This document shows positions 31,430 to 42,987 of a DNA stretch of 64,000 bases, piece after piece. How positions within the stretch are numbered: the first letter of the stretch is position 1; each line of letters opens with the position of its first letter. Position numbers and translations under genes: made by a program. This stretch comes from Epiperipatus broadwayi (taxonomy: Eukaryota; Onychophora; Udeonychophora; Euonychophora; Peripatidae), in NCBI GenBank assembly GCA_028023455.1, contig JAQFVV010012397.1, forward strand, positions 3,279,501 to 3,343,500. Reading direction: 5' to 3'. Under the pieces are notes generated by a model that was not told where the DNA came from, searched no databases, and saw only the letters and a program-made list of their open reading frames with translations.

Positions 31430-33370
31430 AATGTGTGTTGGCCATGCTGTCAGGATGCACTCCTTTACTCTAGATAGCACAGGGCCTGCTTTAGTCTCTT
31501 TCTCGATCTGTTCTGCAGAAACTGGTGGGTTTTCCAAGTCCTCAAGGAATAATACTGCTCGCAGCTTCTCACTCTGCTGATCTGCAGGGGATGGCCACCT
31601 ACTCAGTGCATCTGCGTTCCCTATGCTCCTCCCTGGTGCATACCGCAGTCTGAAGTTGTAAGCCGTCAAGAGGCATGCCCACCTTTGCATTCGGGGTGAT
31701 AGAATGAATGGGGTTGGCCGGTCCGACTTGAAGATTCCCAGCAGTGGCTTGTGGTCAGTCACTATCTCGAACGGTATTCCATATACGAAATGGTGGAAAT
31801 GTTTCACCCCGAATATAATAGCAAGTGCTTCCCGGTCTATCTGAGCATAATTTCTTTCAGACTTGGTGAGTGTTCGTGATGCAAAAGCAACCGGTGAACA
31901 TAGGCCGTTTGCAACATTCAGGCTAAGTACTGCTCCCACTCCATATGGTGAAGCATCGCAGGTTACCACCACTTGTTGGCGGGGATTGAAAGGCACCAGC
32001 ACATCGTCGGACGTCAGGGCCTCCTTCAATTGTGTGAATGCTCTCTCGTGTTCTTTGGTCCATGACCATACTGTATCCGCCTTAAGCAATTTATGTAGTG
32101 GTTCGGCTGTCGTAGCTCGGTGTGGCAAAAAGTTACTGTAGAAGTTGAGCAACCCCAAGAATGCCTGTAGCTTCTTCTTATCTGTTGGTGTCGGTGCTCT
32201 CCTAATAGCAGCCACTTTGTCGGCTGCTGGGTGCAGGCCCTCTGCATCCAGGGTGTATCCCAAAAAGTCTATCGACGACACTCCGAGGACACATTTGTCT
32301 TTATTTACACTCAGCCCACAGGCAGCCAATTTGCTGCAGACTGTTCTTAATTTGGTGGTTAGGTCCGTATCAGATGTTGCACATATCAGTACATCATCGA
32401 AGTATGGGAAAACTCCCTGAATACCTCTTAGTATGTTGTCCACCATTCCCTGAAATATTCCTGGGGACACGCTAATGCCGTACTGCAATCTTTTCACTCG
32501 GAAAGCTCCCCGATGAGTGATAATGGTCTGTGCATCCGCCGATGCCTCATCTACCAGCAGTTGTAGGTATGCTCGAGCTAAGTCTATTTTTGCAAATACT
32601 GAACTCCTAGGAAACGATGCGAGAAAATGGTGTACTGCTGGTATTGGATATGGGTGATCTCTCAATGCTTGATTTACGGTCACCTTATAATCACCGCAAA
32701 GGCGGACCTCTCCTGACGCTTTGATGATGGGCACTACTGGTGTTGCCCATACAGGGTTGCAAACTGGCTCGATGATTCCGTCCTTTAATAAGGTGTCTAG
32801 TGCTGCGTCAACCTTTGGTTTCATAGCCAATGGCAATGGCCGGGCTCGGAGGCGAATAGGTGGTATTTTTGGGTCTATCAGTAAAGACACTGGCGATCCT
32901 CGATATCTTCCAAGAGTAGTGCTGAAAACCTGGGGAAAAGCATCAATGATATCTTGCATTGGTGAATGTCGAACTGAATGCACCCCCGATAAAAATATTC
33001 CCAAGGGGGCAAACCATTCACGGCCAAGTAGATTTGTACATGCTCTTTCCGCAATTAACAGGCGTAAACAAGCTGAATACTTTCCGTATTTGACGCTGAC
33101 AAAGCACTGTCCCATAAAGGTGATCCGGTTTTGCTGAAAATCTCGCAGTGTCGTTTGCACAGGTTCCAACACTGGCGGTTTTCCTTTGCACAAGTCTTGA
33201 AAACCCCCCCGAGATACAATTGAATATTCCGATCTGGAATCTACTTCCATGCAGCATTTAGTATTGTTAATAAGCACTCTTGCTGTAGTTCTGAGAGTTT
33301 TCCTGTCACTATGGACCTTGTATATTAAGTCCAATGCCCCATCAGTATCCAATTCCCCTTTCACTGCCAT
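31427..33370 (-). CDS. Gypsy protease-reverse transcriptase-RNase H
   Basis: A 647-codon frame. Domain order: retropepsin, residues about 28-125, with active-site sequence VDSRSEYSIVS at 43-53 where the invariant Gly of D-S/T-G is Arg; RT about 160-420 with KIDLARAY (Asp263), the catalytic YFDD at 323-326 and the thumb LQAFLGLLNFYSNFLP at 401-416; RNase H about 468-590 with Asp472 (CDAS), Glu514 (DREALA), Asp539 (VTDH) and Asp587 (ADALSR), all four present. It converts element RNA into DNA. The protease substitution would be expected to block polyprotein processing. The frame ends at a premature stop before integrase. The first Met lies just after gag, so the true start may depend on a gag-pol frameshift. 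Confidence 0.92.
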   Translation of the reverse strand: MAVKGELDTDGALDLIYKVHSDRKTLRTTARVLINNTKCCMEVDSRSEYSIVSRGGFQDLCKGKPPVLEPVQTTLRDFQQNRITFMGQCFVSVKYGKYSACLRLLIAERACTNLLGREWFAPLGIFLSGVHSVRHSPMQDIIDAFPQVFSTTLGRYRGSPVSLLIDPKIPPIRLRARPLPLAMKPKVDAALDTLLKDGIIEPVCNPVWATPVVPIIKASGEVRLCGDYKVTVNQALRDHPYPIPAVHHFLASFPRSSVFAKIDLARAYLQLLVDEASADAQTIITHRGAFRVKRLQYGISVSPGIFQGMVDNILRGIQGVFPYFDDVLICATSDTDLTTKLRTVCSKLAACGLSVNKDKCVLGVSSIDFLGYTLDAEGLHPAADKVAAIRRAPTPTDKKKLQAFLGLLNFYSNFLPHRATTAEPLHKLLKADTVWSWTKEHERAFTQLKEALTSDDVLVPFNPRQQVVVTCDASPYGVGAVLSLNVANGLCSPVAFASRTLTKSERNYAQIDREALAIIFGVKHFHHFVYGIPFEIVTDHKPLLGIFKSDRPTPFILSPRMQRWACLLTAYNFRLRYAPGRSIGNADALSRWPSPADQQSEKLRAVLFLEDLENPPVSAEQIEKETKAGPVLSRVKECILTAWPTHI

Positions 33371-33403
33371 GCACTGGGTGGATGATGTCTGAGTGTCCTG
33401 TTG

Positions 33404-34137
33404 TCAGGCCTTACATACCCTTTGGATGTGACCTGTCTTTCGGCAAAAATGGCATTTTGCTCGGCGAAAAGGGCATTCTGTACGAACATGTGTACCACCA
33501 CAGCCGCAACATGGCACAGTCGGCATTATATGTTTTTGTAACTCCGTTTTGTATTTGGTAGGAAACTGCCGGCGGTGTTGTATTAGATCCACTGATGATG
33601 ACAATACAGAAGCATGCATCTCCCGCACCTGGGTCCCCGCTGCCTCGGCTGCTAAACTCCTCTGCACTGCGGCATCTAGGGTTAATGTTTCTTCGGTGAG
33701 CAGTCGGCGCTGTACACTTTCATCTCTCAGTCCACAAACAAACTGTTCACGGAGGCGCTCGACGAGTGTCGTGCCAAAATCACATCCTTCCATGAGACGT
33801 CTCAGTCCCACGAGAAAAACACTAATAGTCTCTCCCTCTTTTGTTCACGACGGCAAAACTGGTAGCGCTGATAGATTATAGAGGGCCTTGGATTGAAGTA
33901 TTGTTTTAACACAGCGGTGAGCTCGTCATATGACCTTTCTAACAGCTGAGCTGGGGCTATCAAGGACCGCAATATCGATAGCGTTTGTAGTCCGCAGGCT
34001 GCCAACAAAGTAGCTCGTTTCTTGTCTTCACTTGTAATATCATTCGCCAGACAATAAAATTCGACTTGCGATGCATACGTATCCCATAGTTGTGGGAACT
34101 CGACGTCGAATGCAGATAACTTCCCGACAGTTGCCAT
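33404..34137 (-). pseudogene. Gypsy gag, one frameshift
   Basis: Minus-strand gag in two overlapping frames. 33802-34137 starts MATVGKLSAFDVEFPQLWDT and contains the capsid text QYFNPRPSIIYQRYQFCRRE. The second frame, 33404-33811, continues with RLREQFVCGLRDESVQRRLL and ends with a double zinc-binding region (CCGCGGTHVRTECPF and CHFCRKTGHIQRVC, the second a CX2CX4HX4C knuckle). The frame changes within about 20 bases of 33838 in a purine-rich stretch (AAAAGAGGGAGAGA), so one extra or missing base is likely. Gag would form the particle and bind the RNA. The start is the first ATG about 120 bases inside the 5' LTR. Confidence 0.88.
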
Positions 34138-34259
34138 CCTTGAGCATTAACGCCTTGTTGAACGTCTTCGCGAAGAAGAAGTATTTCTGTAGTTTCTTGC
34201 CGTAATCCCAAGGTAAAGAAAATAATGCAGCTAGCGGCATCCCATCCTCGTCGCAAAAG

Positions 34260-34451
34260 TGTTGTGTATCACGAATACAAATAAACACAACAACACTTTA
34301 CTAGTTAATCATTTATTACTATTACTATACATAATGCTTATAAATACTCGGGGAGCATAATCATCGTCCTAACATGGCTTCCCTCTGAAGTCTCGCGGTT
34401 GCGATAATACTCATTCTGCAGTAACTGTGACGTCACCACGAATACACTACA
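34260..34451 (-). repeat. 5' LTR of young Gypsy
   Basis: 192 bp, starts (plus strand) TGTTGTGTATCACGAATACA and ends cactaca, directly followed by target duplicate ATGTC. Next to it, inside the element on the minus strand, is CTTTTGCGACGAGGATGGGA, the likely primer-binding and leader region; I cannot assign the tRNA. Confidence 0.95.
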
Positions 34452-35061
34452 ATGTCAATAAAGGATTTGTTGAGTTTATTGCAAATTAGTATAAACTCAG
34501 ACATGAAAACAAACATATATTTGCATATTTATGATATTTACAATGGTTATGCTCTGCCTGCTACCATTGGTGATGTGTAGCTCCTAGTTCTAGGGAAACT
34601 ATGAAAGAAGGGACTGCACATGCCCTTATAGGTTTCCTACCACTACTTGGTGTGTTGTGATAACCTGTATCTCAAATGGGTATGGTAACACTTCCAGTTT
34701 CTTGCCTTGTGTTGGCATTTGGTTCTAGCAGCTTTCCATCCTGAATGAGGACTTGGTCTCACTGCATTAACCATTTTGCTTAACAGCTATTGTCTGCAAA
34801 ATATAGATTTTGTCTTTCATTTCTGTGACAGTAGTTCTCTGACCCTACTTTCAAAAGTCTTGATTACTTATTGCCAGATTCCCATCACTAATGGAAACAT
34901 TTAGATTCAGTGATCTGCCTATTGGCCCATTCTTGTCACTGGCTATGTATTATCTATTTGTATACACAATGGTTCAAGGTGGTGAATTCTCAATCCAAAC
35001 TAGATAAGATAGGATCTAGATTAGTCCATTATTTAAAGGTAAGGTGAGATATGACAGAATT
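34452..35061 (-). repeat. LTR of family X, inverted copy
   Basis: Minus-strand relative of the solo LTR at 24747-25356: both start TGT-ATATCTCACC and share tagatcc-atc-ttatct and further blocks. The minus-strand end (near 34455-34500) contains aataaactcaacaaatcctt, a polyadenylation-type signal. The young Gypsy has inserted at this end, so the last bases are displaced to the other side of it. Confidence 0.5.
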
Positions 35062-35279
35062 CACAGCCCATTAAAAAAAAAAAGTGTTTTCTTTATAAGA
35101 CTAATATAGAAGAGGAGTTCTATTATTATAATAAAATATTCAATTTTAAGACTTGTGCAGTAGCAAATTGAAATTTGTATTGAATTTTAACACCTATTTC
35201 CACATTTCTATCTAAAAAAGCTATGAAGATATTTAAACGGATTTATTCTTGAGTTAATAACCATTGATGCAAAATGGTG

Positions 35280-35841
35280 CTGAAGATTTTTTTTTTAATC
35301 AACAGATGATAAAATGAGCTTTTGAACTTTAATTATTAAAACAAAGTCTTTATACGATATAAACATTTTTCGTTTTATTACTAAGTTTTATTCATTTCAG
35401 AAATAATATTTTCTTTTATTTCATCATTTAGAAGTTGTACAATATGAATAAACTTTAATAAACAAACTAATTTAACATATTGCTATTGTCAGAATAAATA
35501 TACTTATGAAAACAGTATAAAAATTGCGTATTTACTCAGGATAATTTTCCTAACAACAAAAATGATGACTAGTGTTTCTTGATTGGTTTGAAAGCTTAAA
35601 TCAGTCTCATAATCATCTATGATTGGAAGGAATCTCTATAGTTGATAACAATAATATTCAATAATAATTACTGGACTCTACCATCATTTTTTTTTTTAAT
35701 TAGAACAATAGAAGTATTCTTAAGATAGGATTGCACATCTTCATGGATCCTCTAAATAAGTTCTAATAATTTTGAAACTGATCTATCATTTTAAATATTT
35801 TCCAATAATTTCATTAAGATTATAGTCTTTTCAATTTTTGC
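35280..35841 (-). pseudogene. LINE remnant, left half of a split copy (RT)
   Basis: Minus strand reads SFQTNQETLVIIFVVRKIIL, KYAIFILFS and KFIHIVQLLNDEIKENIISE, the RT blocks equivalent to those at 25.4-25.7 kb (STTDIFFIVRQMQ and KFICIIWVLHDGI). At 35841 it is cut by the LTR of the Gypsy element; its continuation resumes at 44385. Confidence 0.65.
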
Positions 35842-36525
35842 TGTGGTCATATTAATAAAAAATAAAATATATAAGTAAATATATGTATTCTAAATGTTAT
35901 TAAAAGAATACTTATTTTAATGAAATAAAATTACAATTTTTTTGCAGACTTTGTTAATGTGGTGAAAAAGGTCCAGACAAAAATCTAAAAATAGATGATT
36001 TAAGAGATGGTGATCATGTGATGTTTAGTGCCTTCTGAGATAATATGGAAAAAGTAGTATTTATGTAAAATTAATTATCTCTGGATGATAATCCAAAATT
36101 AGAAATTTAAAGGATTTCTGGAATCAATTTTAAAACATAAATGATGATGATTTTATCCAAGGAGCAGAAGCTAGTGTGGAAACATAGTAACAATCCAGGA
36201 ATATCAGGACTTGGACAAGCTTCTATACCCAGATATATCTCAGCTGAAAGTAAATTAGAGACTTAGGTATTTGTTGAAGGCCATCTCAGGCTAAATTATG
36301 ATTTGAAATAAGCCTTCGGTGAAATTGTTAGTGTAATTAATACATGAAAAATTATAAATAAATAATATGTATACTCATATGATTCTGCTAATAATATATT
36401 AAATATTTATATTAAAAAATCATTTGTATTATTTTGGTCTAGTGGTCTCTTTATTTAGTTAATATATTTGTTCATATTCTCATTTAAACCGACAAGTAAA
36501 TTAACTTGAGAGTCTGGACACAGCA
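35842..36525 (+). repeat. 5' LTR of 8.5-kb Gypsy
   Basis: About 684 bp; shared blocks with the 3' copy include gtaaaattaattatctc, aggacttggacaagc and ctagtggtctct. Divergence is substantial. Confidence 0.75.
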
Positions 36526-36539
36526 CTTTAATGGGTATT

Positions 36540-37570
36540 TTTTTGCAGCTTACAATAAACATGTTTTATACCTTTCCAAAGCTCTATGTCAACAGGTGCA
36601 GTATTCATTATTTTCTACTCATGTTCAAATAATTTAGGGAATTTTGTTTACATTTCCCTCTCAATACTGATTTTGTTAATCATGCAAATTTTTATATTTA
36701 GAGGAATAAATCATTACCATGGCTTTAGATTTTCTTTTATGACAAATAAGTTTAACTTTTTTTGCTGCTTATTTACTTTAACCATTACTTTAACTATATC
36801 AGTAATTACATTTTCCTTCACATCATTAGCTTTAATTTTTGTTTTAGCCAATTTAAGGCACTCTTTCACATCTTTTCTTATTCTAGCATAATCCCTTGGG
36901 GATATGAGGGATATTCCAGCCTTATTTATTTCATTATTTTGCTCAGCATTCTAATTTAACCTTTGGTGGACATTCAGACTTATTTTGTGTTATTTGTTTG
37001 GGATCTTCCACATTGGATTGGTGAAAATCTTTTACCTGACTTAAAAATAACTCATGAACAGTGCCTCTTTGATAGTATCTATGTAAAACAGGTCAGATAT
37101 GGCCAAAAGCTGCCAACACAGTTATTCATGTGCCCATATCCCACAAAAACTGTTCTAATAAAACTTCCTCCAAATAATATTACTCCACAAGTACAATCCT
37201 TTGCCAAGTCTCTTAAAGCAGCATCATATTTCCTACACTACCTCTTTACTTGGCATCTACCTCATAGATGAAGACAAGCTATATGTATAGAAAGTTCAGG
37301 ACTAAAATGATTGGTCAAGCATTTAACTAACTTGGCATACAGTAAACTGTTAGAATCTTCAGGCTCACCAAAGCAGGTTGCTACTTCAATTGTTTTTGAA
37401 CTGCCAGAAAAAAAATAACTTGGCAAACCACCATCTTTTGTACCATATATAATAAAGTACTCATCTATTCTCTGTGGATAGATAGGCCATTCAGAAAATC
37501 ACCAATTCCAAACTGTGATGTTGCCATACTATTGGATGATTAATGATTAAATTAATTTATTCTCTAAAAT
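36540..37570 (-). pseudogene. Inverted gag remnant
   Basis: On the minus strand from about 37560: MATSQFGIGDFLNGLSIHRE, a Gag-like N-terminus, then near 37170-37130 YYLEEVLLEQFLWDMGT, matching YLEEALLEQFLCGM of the left-edge Gypsy gag. Stops and frameshifts abound. The orientation is opposite to pol at 41-43.7 kb. Plus-strand open stretches over this region are shadows. Confidence 0.55.
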
Positions 37571-37659
37571 TAACTTCAGTTTTAATGAGTACTCCCCTAT
37601 CCTCTAGTTTAAAATTAATGCTCTATGATGCTACTAGTTCTTGGCTGTGCCAATTAAAG

Positions 37660-38300
37660 TGTTGTGTCAGGATTTGCAAATTATTTCAGTTATGGGTTTA
37701 AATGGGAATACAAACAAACATATGAAGCTAAATAAAGAAACCATCAGAGAAAAATAATTTAAATGATTCTTTAATATAAATATTTAATATATTATTAGCA
37801 GAATCATACAAAGTATACATATAATTTATTTACAATTTAACACATATTACTTACACTAACAGTTTTACCTGAAGGCTTATTTGAAATCATATTTCAGATC
37901 GAGATAGCCTTCTACAAGACCCTTATTTTAGCTTCATCCAGGATATAGCTTGGTGTGGAGGCTTGTTCAAGACCTCATGCTTCTGGATGCACGATTATTT
38001 ATGAGTTTTAAAATCGATCCCAGAAATCCTTTAAATTATTATTTTTGGATTATCATCCAGAAGAGAATTAATTTTACATAATTACTATTTTGTCTGTATT
38101 ATCCCAGAAGGCCTTAAATTATCTATTTTTAGATTATTATCTGAGAGATAATATGTATGGAGAGTTTTGCCTGATTATCTGGGAGATAGATAGTTTGGAG
38201 GCAACTACTTTTTTCCTGCAATAGAAAAGTTCACAACACTTAAATAATAACTGTAATTTTATTTAAATAAAATAAGTATTTGCAATGTATTTAAATAAAT
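37660..38300 (-). repeat. Inverted third LTR copy
   Basis: Reverse complement of the LTR at 35842-36525 and 43703-44384; shared text, for example gggtttaaatgggaatacaa, ctaaataaagaaaccatc, and ttggacaagcctccacacca when reversed. It begins TGTTGTGTCAGG at 37660, matching the reversed 3' end TGCTGTGTCCAG, and fades near 38300. Confidence 0.75.
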
Positions 38301-39300
38301 TTATATGTGTGTGTTATATATATAATAAAATACATTCTACATATTCTTGTAGAATATATTTTCTTGCATATTATCTATGGTATATACATATGTTATTAGT
38401 TAATTTTTATACATATTATATAAGCAAAATAAATGTGTACTATGCAAACAATTATACATATATGTAAAGTATTATAAAAAAAATGCAAATGTAAATTTTA
38501 TAAATTTAATATATTATTAGATATTAAATATGATCGAAAATTCCACTAAATTTATTGTTATATGAGCACAGACTTATATATATCTGAGTACTTATAGCAT
38601 ATATGTGTAGAGATGGTAATCTGGACCAACTAATGATTGCTGGTTTAGCATGAAATACGTATATTGGTGATTTATTTACCTTTTCAACATATATGTGTCC
38701 AAGTGTATCAGTGTTATGAGATAGTGTGGAGAGTGATTGGTCGTGTGTGAAAGTCTGTGCTCATATATCCTATATATTATATATATATAGACACAGGTAT
38801 ATAATAAGCTCATGTGTTTCAGTTAAAGTTATTGTTATAATTTAATATTATTAAATATTAAATGTGATGGAATTATCCATTTAAGTTATTATTTTGCATT
38901 CTAACTACCAAAATGCTAGAGTAAGTAGAGGGGGGGGTATTTCTCTTAATTATATATGAAATAACTATTGCTTATTTAATGCTTATTACTTTTGATTTCT
39001 TTGTTTTCAGATTAAGGGAGTCATATAATGACAAACAAAGAAATTGCTCCTAAGAAGAAATTCACCTTCTGGCATTGCAAAGCGAATCTAGGGAATTTTT
39101 ATAGAGGCTACCCTGGTCTAGAAAATTATTATGAAAAGCCTTTGGGTAAATAGGGACAATAGCCAGGTAATAAATAATTTATATTGAATGTATTTTTTAG
39201 CCCATAAGATTTCAATTCCTCATAATTAGTAGCAAAGTAAAGTATTTACTTTGGCTTAATGATTGGGTCAGCCCGATGGCAGTACAACTGGATATAAGGA
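38301..39300. other. AT-rich spacer in Gypsy complex
   Basis: Sequence with a seven-G run at 38931-38938 and many TATA runs. No domain recognised. It may be displaced Gypsy leader or LINE 5' sequence. Confidence 0.45.
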
Positions 39301-40910
39301 CTGCTTTTGATTCTATACTAAACTGATGTACTCATAAAAACATTAAAACAAACACTATACCAAAATCAATATTATATTTACTCACAAACTTGCTAATAAA
39401 TTTCTAAATGGGAAAATGTCTCTTTTAATCCACATCAATCAATCTCACAAGGGTCTATGTTTAGTGTATTGCTATTCACCATGTAATGTAGCCAGCATAG
39501 CCTACATGGATGATATAACAGTTTTTCTAACAAAAACAAATACAACATTAACTGATATATTACATGAATATACTTGCACCTATAAACTAGAATTTAACCT
39601 CGATAAAACATGTGCATGGTGTATATATACAGGCAAAACACATACAAATATATTTCAGGGTAAACCTATAGTCTATTTAGGATTCTCCTTTCACTAGAGT
39701 TACATGGCTATGCAAAGCAGATACAAAACAAACTAATTCAAACAATAGAATGGACCTCCCTCAAAAGTATATCTCTATATTCAAAAGTATCACTTATAAA
39801 CATGCTGATTATTAGAAAAATTACTTATTACATACCGATTATAGTCTTCACAAAATCCTTTACATCAAAGATTTATTCAACATGTAGAAAACTTTTATGG
39901 GGACGAAAAATAGTGGCCATCTCACTCAGGCAAATGCAGTATTATAACAACCTAAATGGGTTAGGACTACATTCTATTCATGTATTTACCATACAAAAAA
40001 CTATTAATCTTTTATGATAAGAATATACCCTCATTTAGAAGTCACTCTTAAAATAACACCTACAGACAAACCTCCTCCATACACGAAATATCTGCATACA
40101 ATCTTAGAATCTATTAAATCAATATCTAACCCTAACTTAACTTTTTCACAAGACAAATGGCTACTGGATTACATATGTACTGCACACAAACACAAATTAT
40201 AACTTAGATTTGCCAATGATAGGGCTTAATAATAAGCAGCTAATATGTAGATTTAAGTATTGAACACTCAAGCCCAATTTTTTGTTTGATTTTCTACCCA
40301 AAATGAACATGTGGTCATTACCAACATTATATTTCATGAGATATAAGAGAAACATACTTAACATTGACACTATATGTGAGTTGTGCCACAGATCAGAAGA
40401 GAACTAAAAACATTCCTACAATACACTCCATCTCATATTACAAAAATTTATCAGAAAAAGAATGTCACTATAAGTTCAATTATAGAGTCTTTTCCAAATG
40501 CCTGCTTCACAGAAATAAGAAGTACAACATTTTTACTATATGCATTATGGCACACTAGGTGCACTTATCTCTACAATAGTAATGCAAGAAATTTTAACAC
40601 ATTTAAAAACAAATTAGAGACAATAAAACAAAGAGATATAAAAAAAGCCTTCATCAGACATTTTTGCAGCCACTTGGTCACTTGTCCATCAGTGCTCTAA
40701 CCTCCAGTGAGATGTATTTTTTGTTTTCTATTTTATTGTAAATGTTTTTAATAATAGTATAATTCACTGAATGATATTAAAAATACTTATTGCGGTATTC
40801 TTTGATTAGTTTCATATTATTAATTTTTTCTTTTAAACTGAAATATCTGTATATATATTTATATATATTTTCCTTTAAACTGAAGTATCTGTAGATATAT
40901 TTTTCTTTGA
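39300..40910 (+). mobile_element. L1/Tx1-like LINE fragment, copy 1
   Basis: Plus strand. The frame 39416-39697 holds AYMDDITVFLTKTNTTLTDI (catalytic YMDD at 39503-39514) and LEFNLDKTCAWCI. The next frame holds RKLLWGRKIVAISLRQMQYY with NNLNGLGLHSIHVF (39802-40017), the thumb motif 'LW....R.......PK..GGLGL' of L1-type RTs. The C-terminus (40364-40700) carries a cysteine/histidine cluster near CELCHRSEE and LWHTRCTYLYNSNARNFNTF. The 3' tail near 40830-40910 contains two copies of ttaaactgaa.tatctgta. A second copy is at 61855-62893. Confidence 0.75.
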
Positions 40911-41149
40911 AAAAAGTTCCTTCTAAAGCTAAAAGGTATAGCAAGTATTCAAGAAAACCCTAATCTATTATATCTGATGATAGTAAAATATTTTATTGCT
41001 TGCCTTTTTTGCAATTAACTTATTAATCACATATAGATTCATAATTGTATAATCACTTCCATCATTGTAGAAGAGACACAACAGTATTTACCCCTTTTTT
41101 TTACCACATTTAGTATACATATAGGTTCTTGAAAATATTTTCACAGAAA

Positions 41150-42912
41150 GCAAAAGTTGAATAAGCTATTTAGCAAAGAAGAGGGTTTTACATCCCTGCT
41201 GAAAATTCAGAATGGGCCACTTCCATAGTTATTATGACAAAGCCCAATAAACAAATTTATATATGTGAAGATATAAAGCAATTATAAACAGAGACATAGA
41301 TAAAGGCCTGTACCTATCCCAAATATAAGAGAAATGCTAGCTAGTTTAGGCGGGGTAAAAAATGTTTTTGAAAGCTAGATTTGAATGCTGCTTTCCATCA
41401 GATACCCATGTCTGAAGAAACTGAAATTTGCTGATGGTTACAACTCACAAAGGCTTCTTTAAATATAACCATCTTTCTTTTAGATTTACAGTAGCTCCAA
41501 AAATAGTTTTGAACATTTTTCAAGCAAAAATAGGTGAGCCATTGCAAGGAATGAAATGAGTTATGCCTGATTACATTCTAGTCATGGCTAATTTAGAGAA
41601 ATTGATGAAAAATAGAGTAAATAATGTGTGTGAGTGTCTCTCAAGTTTTGGAGCTAAACTGAACTCCAAGAAATGCAGTTGGAATATAAAAGAAATTAAA
41701 TTTCTGAATCACATTGTTATGGGAGCAGGAATAAAGACCTGATCCAGAGAATGTTAAAGCAGTTAAGAAAGCTCAGAGATGAAATAATATAAAAGAAATG
41801 CAGGCTTTTCTAGACTTGTTTACAAGATAAATATCACATTGATCCTCCATTATATGAATTTGGTTTAGAAAAATCAATGTTGGATTTGGAAAAAATCACA
41901 AGAGAGCACTTTTAATAAAATAAAATTAGTATTAATGTCTAGAAAATTATTGGTGCCCCTTGATAATAACTTGGACATAACGTTAATGTTGAATGCATTA
42001 GATTACGGAATTGGAACAGTGCTAAGTCATCTGTCAGAAGTTGGAGAATGCTTAATAGCTTTCATGTTTTGAACAATGACAAAGGTGGAAAGATCTTACA
42101 GCCCGTTGGACAAAGAAGCATTAGCAATCATAACAGAGGTCAAAAAATTCCATAAATGTTTATAAGGTAGTCCTATTAAAGTAATAACTGATGACCATCC
42201 TTTATTAGAAATTTTTCAAAGTAAAAAGGCAGCACAGGATTATTTAAGCTCTAGAATGTTTCCCTGCTATAATTTGTTAACAGTTTATGATTATCAGCTT
42301 CCTTTTAGGAAAGGAAGTCAAATAAAACATGCCAATGCATTATCTCTCATGCCAGATATAACAGAAAAATCCAGTAGTGATATTTCTGTAAATTATGTGG
42401 ACTACTGGAAATTGAAATTGATCAATAGTAAAACTATTATGAAATGGACTATAGCCAAAGAGATCTACCAATCACTTATAAGTTGGATTAAGAATGGATG
42501 GCTCAGTAAATGACCAGGAAATCACAAGTCATTGTGGAACATATGAACTAAATTATCAACTAACAAGGACTGTATAATAGTCAGGGACAAAGTGCTGGTC
42601 CCTCCATAGGAATATGCCAAAGTTTTGGAAGTATTTTACCATGGTCATCTATGTCAAAGTTCTCATTTGCAGCTACATGTGGCGGCCTGGTATGGTTGCA
42701 GAAATTGAAACATATTAAAAGGTGAATTATGTCAGTTGACAGCAAATGTGTCATCAAAAAAATATCCATGGCAAATTATGGAGCAGAATGCATATAGACT
42801 ATGCAGGTTCTTTTAAGAGACAAATTTTTATAATGATAGTAAATGCTGGTTCAAAATGCATAGAACATAGATGAGTAAAAAACACAAGTTCAGCTGAAAC
42901 TATTCAAATTTG

Positions 42913-42987
<75 letters not shown>

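Larger units (their letters stand above)
30058..34451 (-). mobile_element. Structurally complete young Gypsy retrotransposon
   Basis: A 4394-bp minus-strand element with two 192-bp LTRs differing by one base, TG...CA ends, and a perfect 5-bp target duplication ATGTC (30053-30057 and 34452-34456). Gag, protease, RT, RNase H and integrase are all present in canonical Ty3/Gypsy order, and a 24-base polypurine tract abuts the 3' LTR. Its GC content is well above that of its surroundings. Despite near-identical LTRs, gag has a frameshift, the protease triad is mutated, and pol has two in-frame stops before integrase. There is no envelope gene. Confidence 0.95.

Noticed and set aside
32721-33137. 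138-codon plus-strand frame opposite Gypsy pol
   Set aside because: Complement of the RT-coding region, with no family resemblance.
36586-37271. Plus-strand open stretches over the inverted gag piece
   Set aside because: The gag similarity (YLEEVLLEQF) is on the minus strand; the plus-strand frames are shadows.
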